Of a stretch of 64,000 bases of DNA, positions 41,061 through 50,696 are shown in pieces (the stretch's first letter is position 1; every line of letters starts with the position of its first letter). Position numbers and translations under genes: made by a program. Below the pieces are notes generated by a model that was not told where the DNA came from, ran no database searches, and saw only the letters and a program-made list of their open reading frames with translations. The stretch covers positions 372,001 to 436,000 of the forward strand of contig NZ_CP081295.1 in NCBI RefSeq assembly GCF_019711375.1. The letters run 5' to 3'. This stretch comes from Qipengyuania aurantiaca (GTDB lineage: Bacteria > Pseudomonadota > Alphaproteobacteria > Sphingomonadales > Sphingomonadaceae).

Positions 41061-43310
41061 ATGAAGAAGTGGTCGCTGCGCATTGGCGCTGCCGTGCTCG
41101 TCATCTTGCTGGCCGCGTTCATCGGTCTTGCGACTTGGGAGCCCCTGTGGGCAGACCGCGAAGATGTGGAGCCGAGCACCAGGGCCTATTCCGCCGAGAT
41201 CATCCGCGACAGCTACGGTGTCCCGCATATCTACGGCAAGACCGACGCCGATGTCGCCTTCGGCGTCGCCATCGCCCATTCGGAAGACGATTTCACCACC
41301 CTGCAGGACGTGATCGCCATGAGCCGCGGCCGCTATGGCGCAATCGCGGGCGAGAGCGGCGCGGCGGTCGACTACGCCTACCACCTGATCGACGCGCGCG
41401 GGACCGCGGAACGCGAATATCCCAAATTGCCCGAAGACACGCGCGCGCTGTTCGAAGCTTATGCCGCCGGCCTCAACCAGTTCGCGCGCGAAAACCCCGG
41501 CGAGGTCAAGCTCGGCAATCTCTTCCCGGTCGACGGCACCGATGTCGCGGCCGGGTTCGCGCTGCGCCAGCCGTTCTTCTTCGGTCTCGGGAATGTGATC
41601 CAGCCACTGGTTGCGGGCGAGGATCTGCGCCGCGAATTCGGCCCCGACATTCCCGGTTTCGCCCGTCCGCCCGCAGGCGATGTCGGCGCACGGCCCGGTG
41701 AAGCCACCGCTGATGAAGAGGAGGAACTAGCCTACTCTCCCTTCGGCACCGAAGGCGCGCTTTCGGGAAGCAACGCCTTTGCCGTGGCACCCGAGAAGTC
41801 GGGTGGGCCGACCACACTCATTTCCAACAGCCACCAGCCCTTGCGCGGCGGCGTCGCCTGGTACGAACTGGTCGTCGAAAGCGAGGAAGGCTGGCATTTC
41901 GCGGGCGCCAACTTCCCCGGCTCGCCCTTCCCCTTCCTGGGGCACAACCGGCACCTGGGCTGGACCAACACCGTCAACCGCCCCGATATGGTCGATGTCT
42001 ACAAACTGAGGGTCCGTTACCCGAACAAGTCCGCCGACCGCCCGACGCATTATCAATTCGGAGACGAGTGGCTCGAACTGGAGCACGAGACCGTCACCCT
42101 GCCCGTGCGCGTGGGCCCCATCGTCCTGCCGATCGAGCGCGACATCTATCGCAGCGTCCACGGCCCGGTCATCCTCAACGACGAGGGCGCTTTCGCCATT
42201 CGCTATGGCGGGATGGGCAACATCGGCCAGCTGGATGCTTATTACCGCCTCAACAAAGCGAAGGATTTCGCCGAGTGGGAGAGCGTGCTCGCCCGCCTCG
42301 ACATTCCGAGCACCAATTTCATCTATGCCGACGAGACCGGCAACATCGCCTATATCTACAACGCTGCCGTGCCGGATCGCCCAGCCGAGGTCGATGGCGA
42401 GCGGGTGAACTGGCGCGGTGTGCTCGATGGCACCAACCCCGCGCTGCTGACCCGTGGCACGGTCGATTACAAGGACCTCCCCCGTTACTTCAATCCGGCG
42501 AGTGGTTGGCTCTACAATTCGAACAACGAGCCCTACACCGCCGCCGGGGCGGGAAGCGACCTGTCGCCCGATGCCTTCGCGCCGGAACTGGGGGTGGAGC
42601 TGAAGCAGACCAACCGCTCGCGCCGCGCATGGGAATTGATGAGCGCCGCCGACCGGCTCGACCGCGCGACGCTGGAGCGCATCAAATACGACACCGCCTA
42701 TTCCCGCAGCGGCTATATCGCCAAACTGTGGGATGCCCTTGCCGCGCTCGACCTGTCGGATGCCGAAGACCTTGGCGAAGCGCGCGACATGCTGCTCGCC
42801 TGGGATTTCGAGGCGGACAACGAAGGTCCCGCCGACGCTCTGGCGCTGCTGATGATCCGCGATTTCATGTCGGCGGAATATCAGAACAAGCCCGAGGCAC
42901 CCGACGTGCGCGAGATGCTGGGCGAGTCCGTTGCGCATCTCGAACAGCACTTCGGCCGGATCGACCCGCCCATGTCGGAGCTACTCCGCCTGCGCCTCGG
43001 CGATGTCGACCTGCCGCTCGACGGCGGCTCCGACACGCTGCGCGCTTCGACCACCTGGCGCGTCGACGACGACGGGCGCCTAGCTCTGGTGCATGGCGAC
43101 AGCTTTATCCAGTGGGTCGAATGGCACGAGGGCCGGCAGGTCTTCTCGCGCTCGATCCAGCCTTTCGGCGCGGCGAATGGCCGCGCGGACAGCCCACACT
43201 ACACCGACCAGATGCAGCTGTTCGTCGATCACCGGCTGAAACCGGTGCATTTCTGGCGTGAGGATGTGGTCGCCAATGCCGTCAGCCGAAAGACGGTGAC
43301 GCACCGCTGA
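41061..43310 (+). CDS. Penicillin acylase-family amidase (Ntn hydrolase), exported
   Basis: A 749-residue precursor of an Ntn hydrolase. An N-terminal hydrophobic segment (residues 8-25) should take it to the periplasm. After the alpha-chain region (DSYGVPHIYGKTDADVAFG) comes the autoprocessing site LSG-SNAFAV, where S237 becomes the catalytic N-terminal Ser of the beta chain; ISNSHQPLRGG follows, and WTNTVNRPDMVDVYKL and YNSNNEPYTA carry the oxyanion Asn. The family includes penicillin, cephalosporin and acyl-homoserine-lactone acylases. Specificity cannot be read; AHL or small peptide amides are plausible. M16 peptidase follows. Confidence 0.92.
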   Translation: MKKWSLRIGAAVLVILLAAFIGLATWEPLWADREDVEPSTRAYSAEIIRDSYGVPHIYGKTDADVAFGVAIAHSEDDFTTLQDVIAMSRGRYGAIAGESGAAVDYAYHLIDARGTAEREYPKLPEDTRALFEAYAAGLNQFARENPGEVKLGNLFPVDGTDVAAGFALRQPFFFGLGNVIQPLVAGEDLRREFGPDIPGFARPPAGDVGARPGEATADEEEELAYSPFGTEGALSGSNAFAVAPEKSGGPTTLISNSHQPLRGGVAWYELVVESEEGWHFAGANFPGSPFPFLGHNRHLGWTNTVNRPDMVDVYKLRVRYPNKSADRPTHYQFGDEWLELEHETVTLPVRVGPIVLPIERDIYRSVHGPVILNDEGAFAIRYGGMGNIGQLDAYYRLNKAKDFAEWESVLARLDIPSTNFIYADETGNIAYIYNAAVPDRPAEVDGERVNWRGVLDGTNPALLTRGTVDYKDLPRYFNPASGWLYNSNNEPYTAAGAGSDLSPDAFAPELGVELKQTNRSRRAWELMSAADRLDRATLERIKYDTAYSRSGYIAKLWDALAALDLSDAEDLGEARDMLLAWDFEADNEGPADALALLMIRDFMSAEYQNKPEAPDVREMLGESVAHLEQHFGRIDPPMSELLRLRLGDVDLPLDGGSDTLRASTTWRVDDDGRLALVHGDSFIQWVEWHEGRQVFSRSIQPFGAANGRADSPHYTDQMQLFVDHRLKPVHFWREDVVANAVSRKTVTHR

Positions 43311-43366
43311 TCACTGTCTAGCGTGCGATGCGAGAGAAATTCCGAGTCGAAAACCGGGGAGACATT

Positions 43367-46240
43367 ATGCGTTTCAAGACTTTGCTGGCGGTATCGACCG
43401 CGCCCTTCATCCTTGCCGCCTGCACGGCGGCCCCGGGCTACGATATGGCGGATGCGAGCGATGCCGATGTCGCCGCGACTGCGGACACCGCCGAAGTCGC
43501 GGAACTGACCGCGCTGATCGACGAAGTCTCGATTCCCTACGAGAAATTCACGCTCGACAACGGGCTCGATGTCATCGTCCACACCGACCGGAAGGCCCCG
43601 CTGGTCGGCGTCGCCGTGTGGTACAATGTCGGTTCGAAGGACGAGCCCGCCGGAAAGTCGGGCTTTGCCCATCTGTTCGAGCACCTGATGTTCAACGGTT
43701 CGGAAAACGCGCCCGGAGAATATTTCCAGTACCTGCAGGAAATCGGCGCGACCGACACCAACGGCACCACCAATTTCGACCGCACGAACTACTTCCAGAC
43801 CGTCCCCACCGGCGGGCTCGAACGGGCCCTGTGGCTCGAGAGCGACCGGATGGGCTATCTGCTCGGCGCGGTCACGCAGGCCAAGCTCGATAACCAGCGC
43901 GGCGTGGTCCAGAACGAAAAGCGCCAGGGCGACAACCAGCCCGGCGGCCTGATCTTCTACGAGCTCGTCGAAACGCTCTTCCCCGCCCCGCACCCTTACG
44001 ACCATACGCCGATCGGATCGATGGCCGATCTCGACAGCGCGAGCATGGAAGACGTGCGCAACTGGTTCCGTGACAAATACGGCCCCAACAACGCCACGCT
44101 CGTCCTGGCCGGCGATGTCTCGGCCGCCGAAGGCCGCCGCCTGGCGGAGAAATATTTCGGCGCGATCGAACGCGGACCGGTGAACAATCCGGCCGAAGCG
44201 TCGATCCCTGAGCTGGCCGAGAATGTGCGCACCGTCATGCGCGATCAGGTCGCCACCACCAGCATCACCAAATACTGGACCGTCCCCGGCATTACCGACC
44301 GCGAACTGACCGCGCTGACTGTTGGCGCGCAGATCCTCGGGGGCCTGTCCTCCAGCCGCCTCGACAATGCGTTGGTGCGTAACGAGCAGCTGGCCGTTGG
44401 CGTTTCGGGCGGCAATTACGCTTTCCAGCGCGTCGGCATTCTGACCGTGGGCGCCTTTGCCAAGCCCGGCGTCGAGACCGAGACCGTCGAGGCGCGCCTT
44501 GGGCAGCTGATCGACCAGTTCATCGCCGAAGGCCCGACCGAAGACGAAGTGCGCCGCGCGGCGACCAGCACGGTCGCCCAGACCATCCGCGGTCTCGAAC
44601 AGGTCGGCGGCTTCGGCGGCAAGGCCGTTACGCTGGCTTCCGGCGAAGTGCTCGCCGGCGATCCCGACTTCTACGCCACCCAGCTCGAAACGCTCGCCAC
44701 GCTGACGCCGGCGGAAGTCCAGGCGGCAATGCAGCGCTGGATGACGCGTCCGGCCATGACGCTGATCCTCGAGCCGGGCGAGCGTGACAGCAGCTACGAA
44801 GAAGCCGCTTCGGTCGAGGGCGACGCGGCCGATGCCGGCGAGGCATCGGACGAGGTCACCGTGACCGAGGTGCGCCCCGCCCCGCCGCTCGGCGCAGGTT
44901 CCAGCCTCGACTTCCCCGATGTGGAGCACGCCACACTCGCGAACGGGATGAAGGTCCATTACGCGATGCGCGACGCGGTCCCTGCGACCTATGTCACGCT
45001 GAGCTTCAACGCCGGTAGCGCGGCCGATCCGCTCGACAAGCGCGGTCTCGAAACGCTGGCGATGACGCTGTTCGACGAAGGCACGACCACGCGCACCTCG
45101 CAGCAGCTCGCCGAAGAGCGCGAGCGGCTAGGCGCGAACATCTCGCTCGGCGGCGGTTTCGACCGGTCGAGTTTCACATTGTCCGCCCTGTCGGCCAATC
45201 TCGTGCCCTCGCTCGAGCTTCTTTCCGACATCGTGCGCAACCCTGCTTTTGCCCCGTCGGAGCTCGAACGGGTCCGCACCCAGCAGATCACCAGCATCGA
45301 GCAGGAGATGAAAACGCCCGCCGCGATTGCGCAGCGTATGCTAGCGCCGCTCGTCTATGGCGAGCGAAATCCCTATGGCGGCGCGGCGAACGGGGACGGC
45401 GCCTCGGTCGGCAGCATCACCCGTGCCGACGTCACTGCCTTCAAGGACCGGTGGATCCGCCCCGACAATGGCGAGATTTTCGTCGTTTCGGACCGTCCGC
45501 TGGCCGAGATCGTGGGCGCTCTCAATGTCGTCTTCGGCGACTGGGATGCGCCTGCCGTTGCCAAGGGCGTGAAGGACTTCAGCGCCACGCCGCAAGCCCC
45601 CGACCAGCCGCGGATCGTGCTCTACAACCGGCCCAATTCGCCGCAGAGCTATATCCTCGGCGGCCAAATCACGCCGGTCGACGCGCGCGACGAAACCTAT
45701 GTCGACTTCCTCAACGCGAACAACGCGCTGGGCGGCAATTTCCTCGCCCGGATCAACATGAACCTGCGTGAGGACAAGGGATGGAGCTATGGCTCCTATG
45801 GCTACAACCAGACCCGCGAAAACGCCGTGGCCTATCTGGTCCAGGCGCCCGTGCAGGCCGACCGCACCGGGGATTCGCTGGCCGAACTGATCCGCGAAAC
45901 GGGCGACTTCCTTACCACCCGCGGCGTCACCGACGATGAATTGCGCCGTATTGTGGCGGCTGAAATCGGCGAGCTTCCGGGCCAGTTCGAAACCTCGCCC
46001 GATATCCTCACCGCGATGCAGAACAACGCGCTCTACGGCCGTCCGGACAATTACTACGAATTGCTGGCCGATCGCTACCGCACGCAGACCCGCACCAGCC
46101 TCGACGCCGCGGCCCGCGCTGCGATCGATCCGGACCGTTTCGTCTGGGTGATCGTTGGTGATGGCGAGAAGGTCGAACCGCAGCTCGAGCAGCTCGGCCT
46201 CGATGTCGAGGTGATCGACCTGGTCCAGACCGAGAACTGA
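43367..46240 (+). CDS. M16-family (insulinase/pitrilysin) zinc peptidase, lipoprotein
   Basis: A 957-residue two-domain peptidase. The N-terminus has a lipobox (LAACTAA; Cys about residue 20), so it should be anchored in the envelope. The inverted zinc motif HLFEH is at 102-106 in SGFAHLFEHLMFNGSEN, with the third Glu expected about 70 residues later (near VQNEKRQGDN). The second half, beginning near GAGSSLDFPDVEHATLANGM, is the usual inactive paired M16 domain. Start at 43367 because GGGGAGA precedes it and the lipobox follows. Degrades peptides, located behind the amidase gene. Confidence 0.94.
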   Translation: MRFKTLLAVSTAPFILAACTAAPGYDMADASDADVAATADTAEVAELTALIDEVSIPYEKFTLDNGLDVIVHTDRKAPLVGVAVWYNVGSKDEPAGKSGFAHLFEHLMFNGSENAPGEYFQYLQEIGATDTNGTTNFDRTNYFQTVPTGGLERALWLESDRMGYLLGAVTQAKLDNQRGVVQNEKRQGDNQPGGLIFYELVETLFPAPHPYDHTPIGSMADLDSASMEDVRNWFRDKYGPNNATLVLAGDVSAAEGRRLAEKYFGAIERGPVNNPAEASIPELAENVRTVMRDQVATTSITKYWTVPGITDRELTALTVGAQILGGLSSSRLDNALVRNEQLAVGVSGGNYAFQRVGILTVGAFAKPGVETETVEARLGQLIDQFIAEGPTEDEVRRAATSTVAQTIRGLEQVGGFGGKAVTLASGEVLAGDPDFYATQLETLATLTPAEVQAAMQRWMTRPAMTLILEPGERDSSYEEAASVEGDAADAGEASDEVTVTEVRPAPPLGAGSSLDFPDVEHATLANGMKVHYAMRDAVPATYVTLSFNAGSAADPLDKRGLETLAMTLFDEGTTTRTSQQLAEERERLGANISLGGGFDRSSFTLSALSANLVPSLELLSDIVRNPAFAPSELERVRTQQITSIEQEMKTPAAIAQRMLAPLVYGERNPYGGAANGDGASVGSITRADVTAFKDRWIRPDNGEIFVVSDRPLAEIVGALNVVFGDWDAPAVAKGVKDFSATPQAPDQPRIVLYNRPNSPQSYILGGQITPVDARDETYVDFLNANNALGGNFLARINMNLREDKGWSYGSYGYNQTRENAVAYLVQAPVQADRTGDSLAELIRETGDFLTTRGVTDDELRRIVAAEIGELPGQFETSPDILTAMQNNALYGRPDNYYELLADRYRTQTRTSLDAAARAAIDPDRFVWVIVGDGEKVEPQLEQLGLDVEVIDLVQTEN

Positions 46241-46305
46241 GGCTTATTGACATTCATGTCAGCAAGCTCGAAGACGCAACGCAGTTTCAATCAAGGAGAA
46301 TTCGC

Positions 46306-46611
46306 ATGTCCGTAGCCGGTACTTATGACACCGTCGTCAAGAGCCCGATGGGTGACCAGAAGGGCACTTTCACCGTCGTTCCGGGTGACGATGGGAACAC
46401 CTTCACCGGTTCGATGCAGGGCGGCATGGGCGGCATGGACGTCAAGGATGGCAAGATCGATGGCGACACGCTGACTTGGGCGATGGACATGACCGTCCCG
46501 ATGCCGATGACGCTCAACTGCAAGGCCACCGTCGATGGCGACCAGCTGACCGGCACCGTCAACGCCGGCGCGTTCGGCGACATGGCGCTGACCGGCGAAC
46601 GCCAGGGCTAA
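46306..46611 (+). CDS. Small conserved hypothetical protein
   Basis: A 101-residue acidic protein without signal peptide. It is Gly/Asp/Met rich (SMQGGMGGMDVKDGKIDGD) with alternating strands (GTFTVVPGDDGNTFTG, LNCKATVDGDQLTGTVNAGA) that suggest a small beta sandwich. Proteins of this kind with the VAGTYDTVVKSPMGDQKG start occur widely in sphingomonads and have no assigned function. The start is preceded by AAGGAG. It ends in the strong terminator at 46640-46672. Confidence 0.75.
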   Translation: MSVAGTYDTVVKSPMGDQKGTFTVVPGDDGNTFTGSMQGGMGGMDVKDGKIDGDTLTWAMDMTVPMPMTLNCKATVDGDQLTGTVNAGAFGDMALTGERQG

Positions 46612-46639
46612 GCGCCCCCGCGAGCGACCACAATCCGAA

Positions 46640-46672
46640 GGGACCGTCGGAGCGATCCGGCGGTCCCTTTTT
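46640..46672 (+). terminator. Intrinsic terminator
   Basis: A 12-base-pair stem GGGACCGTCGGA / TCCGGCGGTCCC (one G-T wobble), loop of 4 bases, followed by TTTTT. It ends the 46306-46611 gene. Confidence 0.92.
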
Positions 46673-46815
46673 CGTGGGCGTCGGGATCGCAGAGCGAGCC
46701 GTCAGCCCCTGCCTTGCAATGCGGGCCGATCAATGATTGTCTTGCCGCGTTCACGGGTCGAGTCTCGCCCGGCACCTCGAAAAGAGGGCCCGGCTGTCTG
46801 ATGAGGAGAGAGCCT

Positions 46816-47601
46816 GTGCCTAAAGCAATCACGAAAGCCGTCGCCGCCTGCGCTGTTACCGCCTTGGCCGCCACCCCGGTAATGGCCGAAAAGGCGAGCG
46901 AGCTGACCTATATCAACGGCTCGCTTGGCCGCGACGCAGAGACCCAGCTGCGCGACCGTGGCTTCGCCCATGTCTCTACGCACAAGAACGACATGGGCTA
47001 CGTCTACAGCTACTGGTGGGACGCAAGCGACGACGATTGCGTGAATGTCGAGGTCTACGACGGCCGCGTCATGACCATCAACGACGCGAGCGACCAGGAT
47101 TGCGGCCACCATCAGGGCAACGCCGGGGCAGCCGTCGCCGCCGTGGCCGGAGCCGCCATTCTCGGCGCGCTGCTCAGCCACAAGTCGCACCATCACGAAG
47201 ACAACCAGCATCACAGCGACCGCGACGCCGAGCTCGCCTATGATCGCGGCTACAAGGACGGCCTCTACCACCATCCGTTCCACAATCCCGACCGCGAACA
47301 GGCCTATGTCGATGGCTATCACGCGGGCGTGAACGAGCGCACCGCCAACGCCGAGCATCACTATGGCCGCGGCGGGCATGCGCAAGTCGCCCGCTTCAAG
47401 GATCTGCAGGACGCGCGCGCGGCGGGCGGGATGAGCGAGCTGGAACGCCGGGGCTTTCGCCAGGTCGACAATTTCACCAGCGGCAATACCCGCTATTCGA
47501 TCCAGTGGCAGCCGGAATCGCGCCAATGCGTGCAGGTCACCATCGCCGACGGTCGTTTCTACGACCTGCGCGATATCGGCCGCCACCCCAAGTGCCGCTG
47601 A
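46816..47601 (+). CDS. Exported protein of unknown function with Tyr/Gly/His-rich repeats
   Basis: A 261-residue secreted protein. The signal peptide is [20 protein letters not shown] with cleavage before [11 protein letters not shown] at 46816 is chosen because AGGAG lies 7 bases upstream; ATG at 46801 would add five residues but has no ribosome site. Two similar segments flank a hydrophobic, potentially membrane-inserting stretch ([18 protein letters not shown]), like a glycine-zipper helix. A His-rich stretch ([16 protein letters not shown]) and [13 protein letters not shown] / [11 protein letters not shown] repeats follow. The two Yxx[13 protein letters not shown] halves ([20 protein letters not shown]) look duplicated. 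No function assigned. Confidence 0.75.
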   Translation: MPKAITKAVAACAVTALAATPVMAEKASELTYINGSLGRDAETQLRDRGFAHVSTHKNDMGYVYSYWWDASDDDCVNVEVYDGRVMTINDASDQDCGHHQGNAGAAVAAVAGAAILGALLSHKSHHHEDNQHHSDRDAELAYDRGYKDGLYHHPFHNPDREQAYVDGYHAGVNERTANAEHHYGRGGHAQVARFKDLQDARAAGGMSELERRGFRQVDNFTSGNTRYSIQWQPESRQCVQVTIADGRFYDLRDIGRHPKCR

Positions 47602-47618
47602 GCGCAGGAGAGCGAACT

Positions 47619-48311
47619 ATGAAGCCGATCCTGATCGCGGCGGGCGCTTCGGCGCTCGCCCTCGCCGCCTGCTCGGAAACGCCGGCCAATGACGATCCGG
47701 CAAGCCCTGCCGCTCCCGTCGACGTTATGGTCGCCATCCCCGAAAGCCTCGCGCCCTTCGGGGACGGCTATCCGAGCACCGGCGACCCTTGTCGCAAGCT
47801 GGGCGAAAGCGCGGCGACCTCGAACTATCTCGACGACAGCGCCATCCTCGTCGGCTGCCCGAGCGAAGCTTCGGCCACGGCATTAGGCGGGACTGTGGTC
47901 GACACCATTGACGGTGTGCGGCTCGTCAGCGTGCCCATGAGCGATGCCAACGCCGGCATGGGCGAGAACGGTCCGATGCCGTCGAGTGATGCAACGGTCG
48001 CCGGGACCGACTACAATGCCACCACGATCTTGAGCTGCGGCTTTGGCGGCTCGGCTCCCAACCAGTCCTGCAACGCTGGCGTGAAGCGCAATTGGGGCGA
48101 AGACGGCACAAACCTCGTCGAGATCACCAAGCCCGATGGAAGCAAGCGCGCGATCTTCTTCAACGGCACCACCCCCTATGGCGCCGACAGCGCCGAGGCC
48201 GACGGATCGGCTGGCTGGGATTTCAAACACACGCGCGATGGGGACCGGGTCACGATAACCTTCGGGCCGGAAACCTATGTCATCGTCGACGCGCTGATCG
48301 AAGGCGGCTGA
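47619..48311 (+). CDS. Predicted lipoprotein of unknown function
   Basis: A 230-residue lipoprotein: [20 protein letters not shown] with the lipobox LAAC. The start at 47619 has GCAGGAGAG upstream; the longer in-frame start overlaps the previous gene and is rejected. The mature protein contains [21 protein letters not shown] and [16 protein letters not shown], which resembles lipoprotein families with a conserved Cys pair and Gly-rich turns in sphingomonads; no characterised relative is known to me. It follows the preceding exported-protein gene by 17 bases and ends at a bidirectional terminator. Confidence 0.75.
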   Translation: MKPILIAAGASALALAACSETPANDDPASPAAPVDVMVAIPESLAPFGDGYPSTGDPCRKLGESAATSNYLDDSAILVGCPSEASATALGGTVVDTIDGVRLVSVPMSDANAGMGENGPMPSSDATVAGTDYNATTILSCGFGGSAPNQSCNAGVKRNWGEDGTNLVEITKPDGSKRAIFFNGTTPYGADSAEADGSAGWDFKHTRDGDRVTITFGPETYVIVDALIEGG

Positions 48312-48315
48312 TACG

Positions 48316-48354
48316 AAAAGGGCCGCTGGTCTGCACCGGCGGCCCTTCCTGTTT
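48316..48354. terminator. Bidirectional terminator between convergent genes
   Basis: An 11-base-pair stem GGGCCGCTGGT / ACCGGCGGCCC (one wobble) at 48320-48330 and 48335-48345, with AAAA before and TTCCTGTTT after. Serves the lipoprotein gene and the convergent S46 peptidase. Confidence 0.8.
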
Positions 48355-48369
48355 GATGACGGGCGTGGC

Positions 48370-50526
48370 TTACTCGACCACGTCCATTTCCTCGATAAGG
48401 CCCTGCGCGCCGTCGACCTTGTCCATCACCCACAGCATGTAGCGGGTGTCGACATGGATCGTGCGCGTGGTGCGCGGGTCGAAGTCCCAGTCCGAATTGA
48501 CGCTCTCGAACGTGCCGTCGAACAGCAGGCCGACCAGTTCGGCGCGCGCGTTCAAGGTGGCCGAACCGCTGTTGCCGCCCGTGCTGTCGAGATCGGAGAG
48601 GAAGTTCACCGGCACCGAGCCGACGTCTTCGGAATAATACTTGCCGTAATCCTTCTCGCGGATTTCCTTCAGCTGGCGTTCTGGAGCGTTGAACGGATCC
48701 TCGCCCGTGTCCTTCTCGGTGATGCCTTCCAGCGTCGTGAACGGCAGATAGGCCATGCCATCCTTCGGCGATCCGCCGAGCACCGTGCCATAGGTCACGC
48801 GCAGGGTGGAGTTGGCGTCGGGATAGGTCAGCACGCCCTTGCTCGCCTGCCACTGGGTGATCGCTTCCATATAGGCCGGACGAAGGGCAAGCGCGCGGCC
48901 CGAGCGTTCATCCGAAGCGTCTTCGAGCCCGCGCTCGTATTCATAGAGCGCGACGGCCAGCTTCATGAAGGGATCGTCCATCGCTTCGAGTTGCGCCGGC
49001 GTCGCTTCCATCAGCGAGAGACGGGTTTCCGCATCGTCCAGCGTGGTCCCTGCGTAATAGGCGTCGAGCTTGGCTTCGAGGGCGGCATCGCTCATCCCGT
49101 CGGTCAGGCCCAGCGCGTTGTCGAAGACGGCAACCCGGTTGTCCTGGTCGAGATAGCTGTCGAGGAACAGCAGCCACTGCGCCTTGTCGACGCCCGCGTC
49201 ATAGCGGCGGTCTAATGCCTGCAGGCCCTGACGGAAGAAGGTCATGTCGCGTTCCTGGAAGCCGGGGGCGCGCAGCGAGTCTACCTTCTGCCGTTCGTGC
49301 GAGAGACGGTAAAGACGCTGTGCGGCCGACAGCAGGGCCGGACGGGTCGCGAAATTGTACCAGAAGCCCTTGCGTGCCTCGGCTGCGCTTTCCTCGGTCA
49401 GCGCCTGGAGGCCGGTGATCGCCTCGCCATAGGCGGCGCGGCTGCGGTCGGCGGCGATCCAGGCGGCAAGGTCGGCCTCGCGCTGGGCACGGCGGTCGAC
49501 GAGGCCCACGCGGCGTGCGCCTTCGAGCTGGCCGCGGGTGTTCTTCTCGAAATTGTTGAGACCGGCGAGCAGCGATTCATACTTCACGCGCGCGTCAGAC
49601 CCTTCGGGCGCCGCTTCCTCGATCGTGTCGATCCAGTCGTTGATGAGCTTGACGTAGGTCGGATAGGTCCAGCTGAAGGTATTTTCCACCTCGGCCAGCG
49701 TCGCATAACGCGAGGTCGAACCGGGATAGCCGGCGGCCATCACGAAATCGCCTTCCTTCAGGCCCGATGCGCTCACCTTGAGGTGGTGCTCGGGGGCATA
49801 GGGGACGTTTTCTTCCGCATAGTCGGCGGCCGAACCGTCGGGCGCGACATAGGCGCGGTAGAAGGCAAAATCGCCGGTGTGGCGCGGCCACATCCAGTTA
49901 TCGATATCGCCGCCATACTTGCCGATCGAATCCGCCGGAGCGTAAACGAGGCGCACGTCGCGCACCTCGAGGCGTTCGATCAGCGTGTATTCCTTGCCGC
50001 CGTAGAAGCTGGCGACCTGGCAGCGATAGCCAGCCTTGGCTTCGCATTCGGCAGTGATGTCTTTCATCCGCTGCTCGACCGCGTCGTAGCGTTCGGTCGG
50101 CTCCATCGCCTCGGTGCCGGCGCGCATGCGCTGGGTCACGTCGGTGAGAGCGGTGGTGACATAGATGCGCGAACCGGGCGCGGCGGGCAGTTCCTCGCCC
50201 AGCGCCTTCGCGAGGAAGCCGTTTTCGAGATAGTTGTTCTCGGCGGTCGAATTGTACTGCACCGAACCGCGCGCGCAGTGGTGGTTGGTGACCACGAGGC
50301 CCTGCGGCGAGACGAAGCTTGCCGAACAGCCGCCCAGCGAAACGATGGCACCCATCGGGAAGCCGGTGAGATCGCTCAGCGCTTCGGGATCGATCTCGAG
50401 CCCGGTGGCGCGCAGGTCGTCTGCAATTTCGGGAAGCTGCTGCGGCGTGAACATGCCTTCCTTGGCGGCGAGCGGCGCGGAGGCGGCGCAGGCCAGCAAG
50501 GCGGCGAGAGTTGCGGATTTACGCAT
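48370..50526 (-). CDS. S46-family dipeptidyl peptidase (DPP7-like)
   Basis: A 718-residue exported chymotrypsin-fold peptidase that removes dipeptides from the N-terminus of peptides. Signal peptide MRKSATLAALLACAASAPLA. Catalytic pieces: His in VTNHHCARGS (residues 80-88), Asp in the GDIDNWMWPRHTGDF region, Ser in STGGNSGSATLNA. The substrate-determining stretch GLLFDGTFES has Gly after FD, as in DPP7, whereas acid-specific DPP11 has Arg there (recalled family knowledge). Length is normal for the family. Stands alone behind a bidirectional terminator. Confidence 0.93.
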   Translation of the reverse strand: MRKSATLAALLACAASAPLAAKEGMFTPQQLPEIADDLRATGLEIDPEALSDLTGFPMGAIVSLGGCSASFVSPQGLVVTNHHCARGSVQYNSTAENNYLENGFLAKALGEELPAAPGSRIYVTTALTDVTQRMRAGTEAMEPTERYDAVEQRMKDITAECEAKAGYRCQVASFYGGKEYTLIERLEVRDVRLVYAPADSIGKYGGDIDNWMWPRHTGDFAFYRAYVAPDGSAADYAEENVPYAPEHHLKVSASGLKEGDFVMAAGYPGSTSRYATLAEVENTFSWTYPTYVKLINDWIDTIEEAAPEGSDARVKYESLLAGLNNFEKNTRGQLEGARRVGLVDRRAQREADLAAWIAADRSRAAYGEAITGLQALTEESAAEARKGFWYNFATRPALLSAAQRLYRLSHERQKVDSLRAPGFQERDMTFFRQGLQALDRRYDAGVDKAQWLLFLDSYLDQDNRVAVFDNALGLTDGMSDAALEAKLDAYYAGTTLDDAETRLSLMEATPAQLEAMDDPFMKLAVALYEYERGLEDASDERSGRALALRPAYMEAITQWQASKGVLTYPDANSTLRVTYGTVLGGSPKDGMAYLPFTTLEGITEKDTGEDPFNAPERQLKEIREKDYGKYYSEDVGSVPVNFLSDLDSTGGNSGSATLNARAELVGLLFDGTFESVNSDWDFDPRTTRTIHVDTRYMLWVMDKVDGAQGLIEEMDVVE

Positions 50527-50648
50527 AGGTAATGTGACCCCTTCCGATTTGCGCGCATAGGTTTGCGCGCTTGGTGAGAGCGCTAGGCAGAATTGCAGCG
50601 CCGATCAAGCGAACGGCACGTCGTTTGTCGATTGGGCAAGGTGCCCGC

Positions 50649-50696
50649 CTATTCGAAGCGGGCCCTATTCGAAGCGGGCCCTATTCGAAGCGGGCA
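50649..50696. repeat. Three tandem copies of a 16-bp unit carrying a stop codon
   Basis: The unit CTATTCGAAGCGGGCC repeats at 50649, 50665 and 50681 (last copy differs in its final two bases). On the minus strand the third copy contains the last codons and the TAG of the 50681-51280 gene; the other two copies lie downstream of that stop. Confidence 0.9.
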
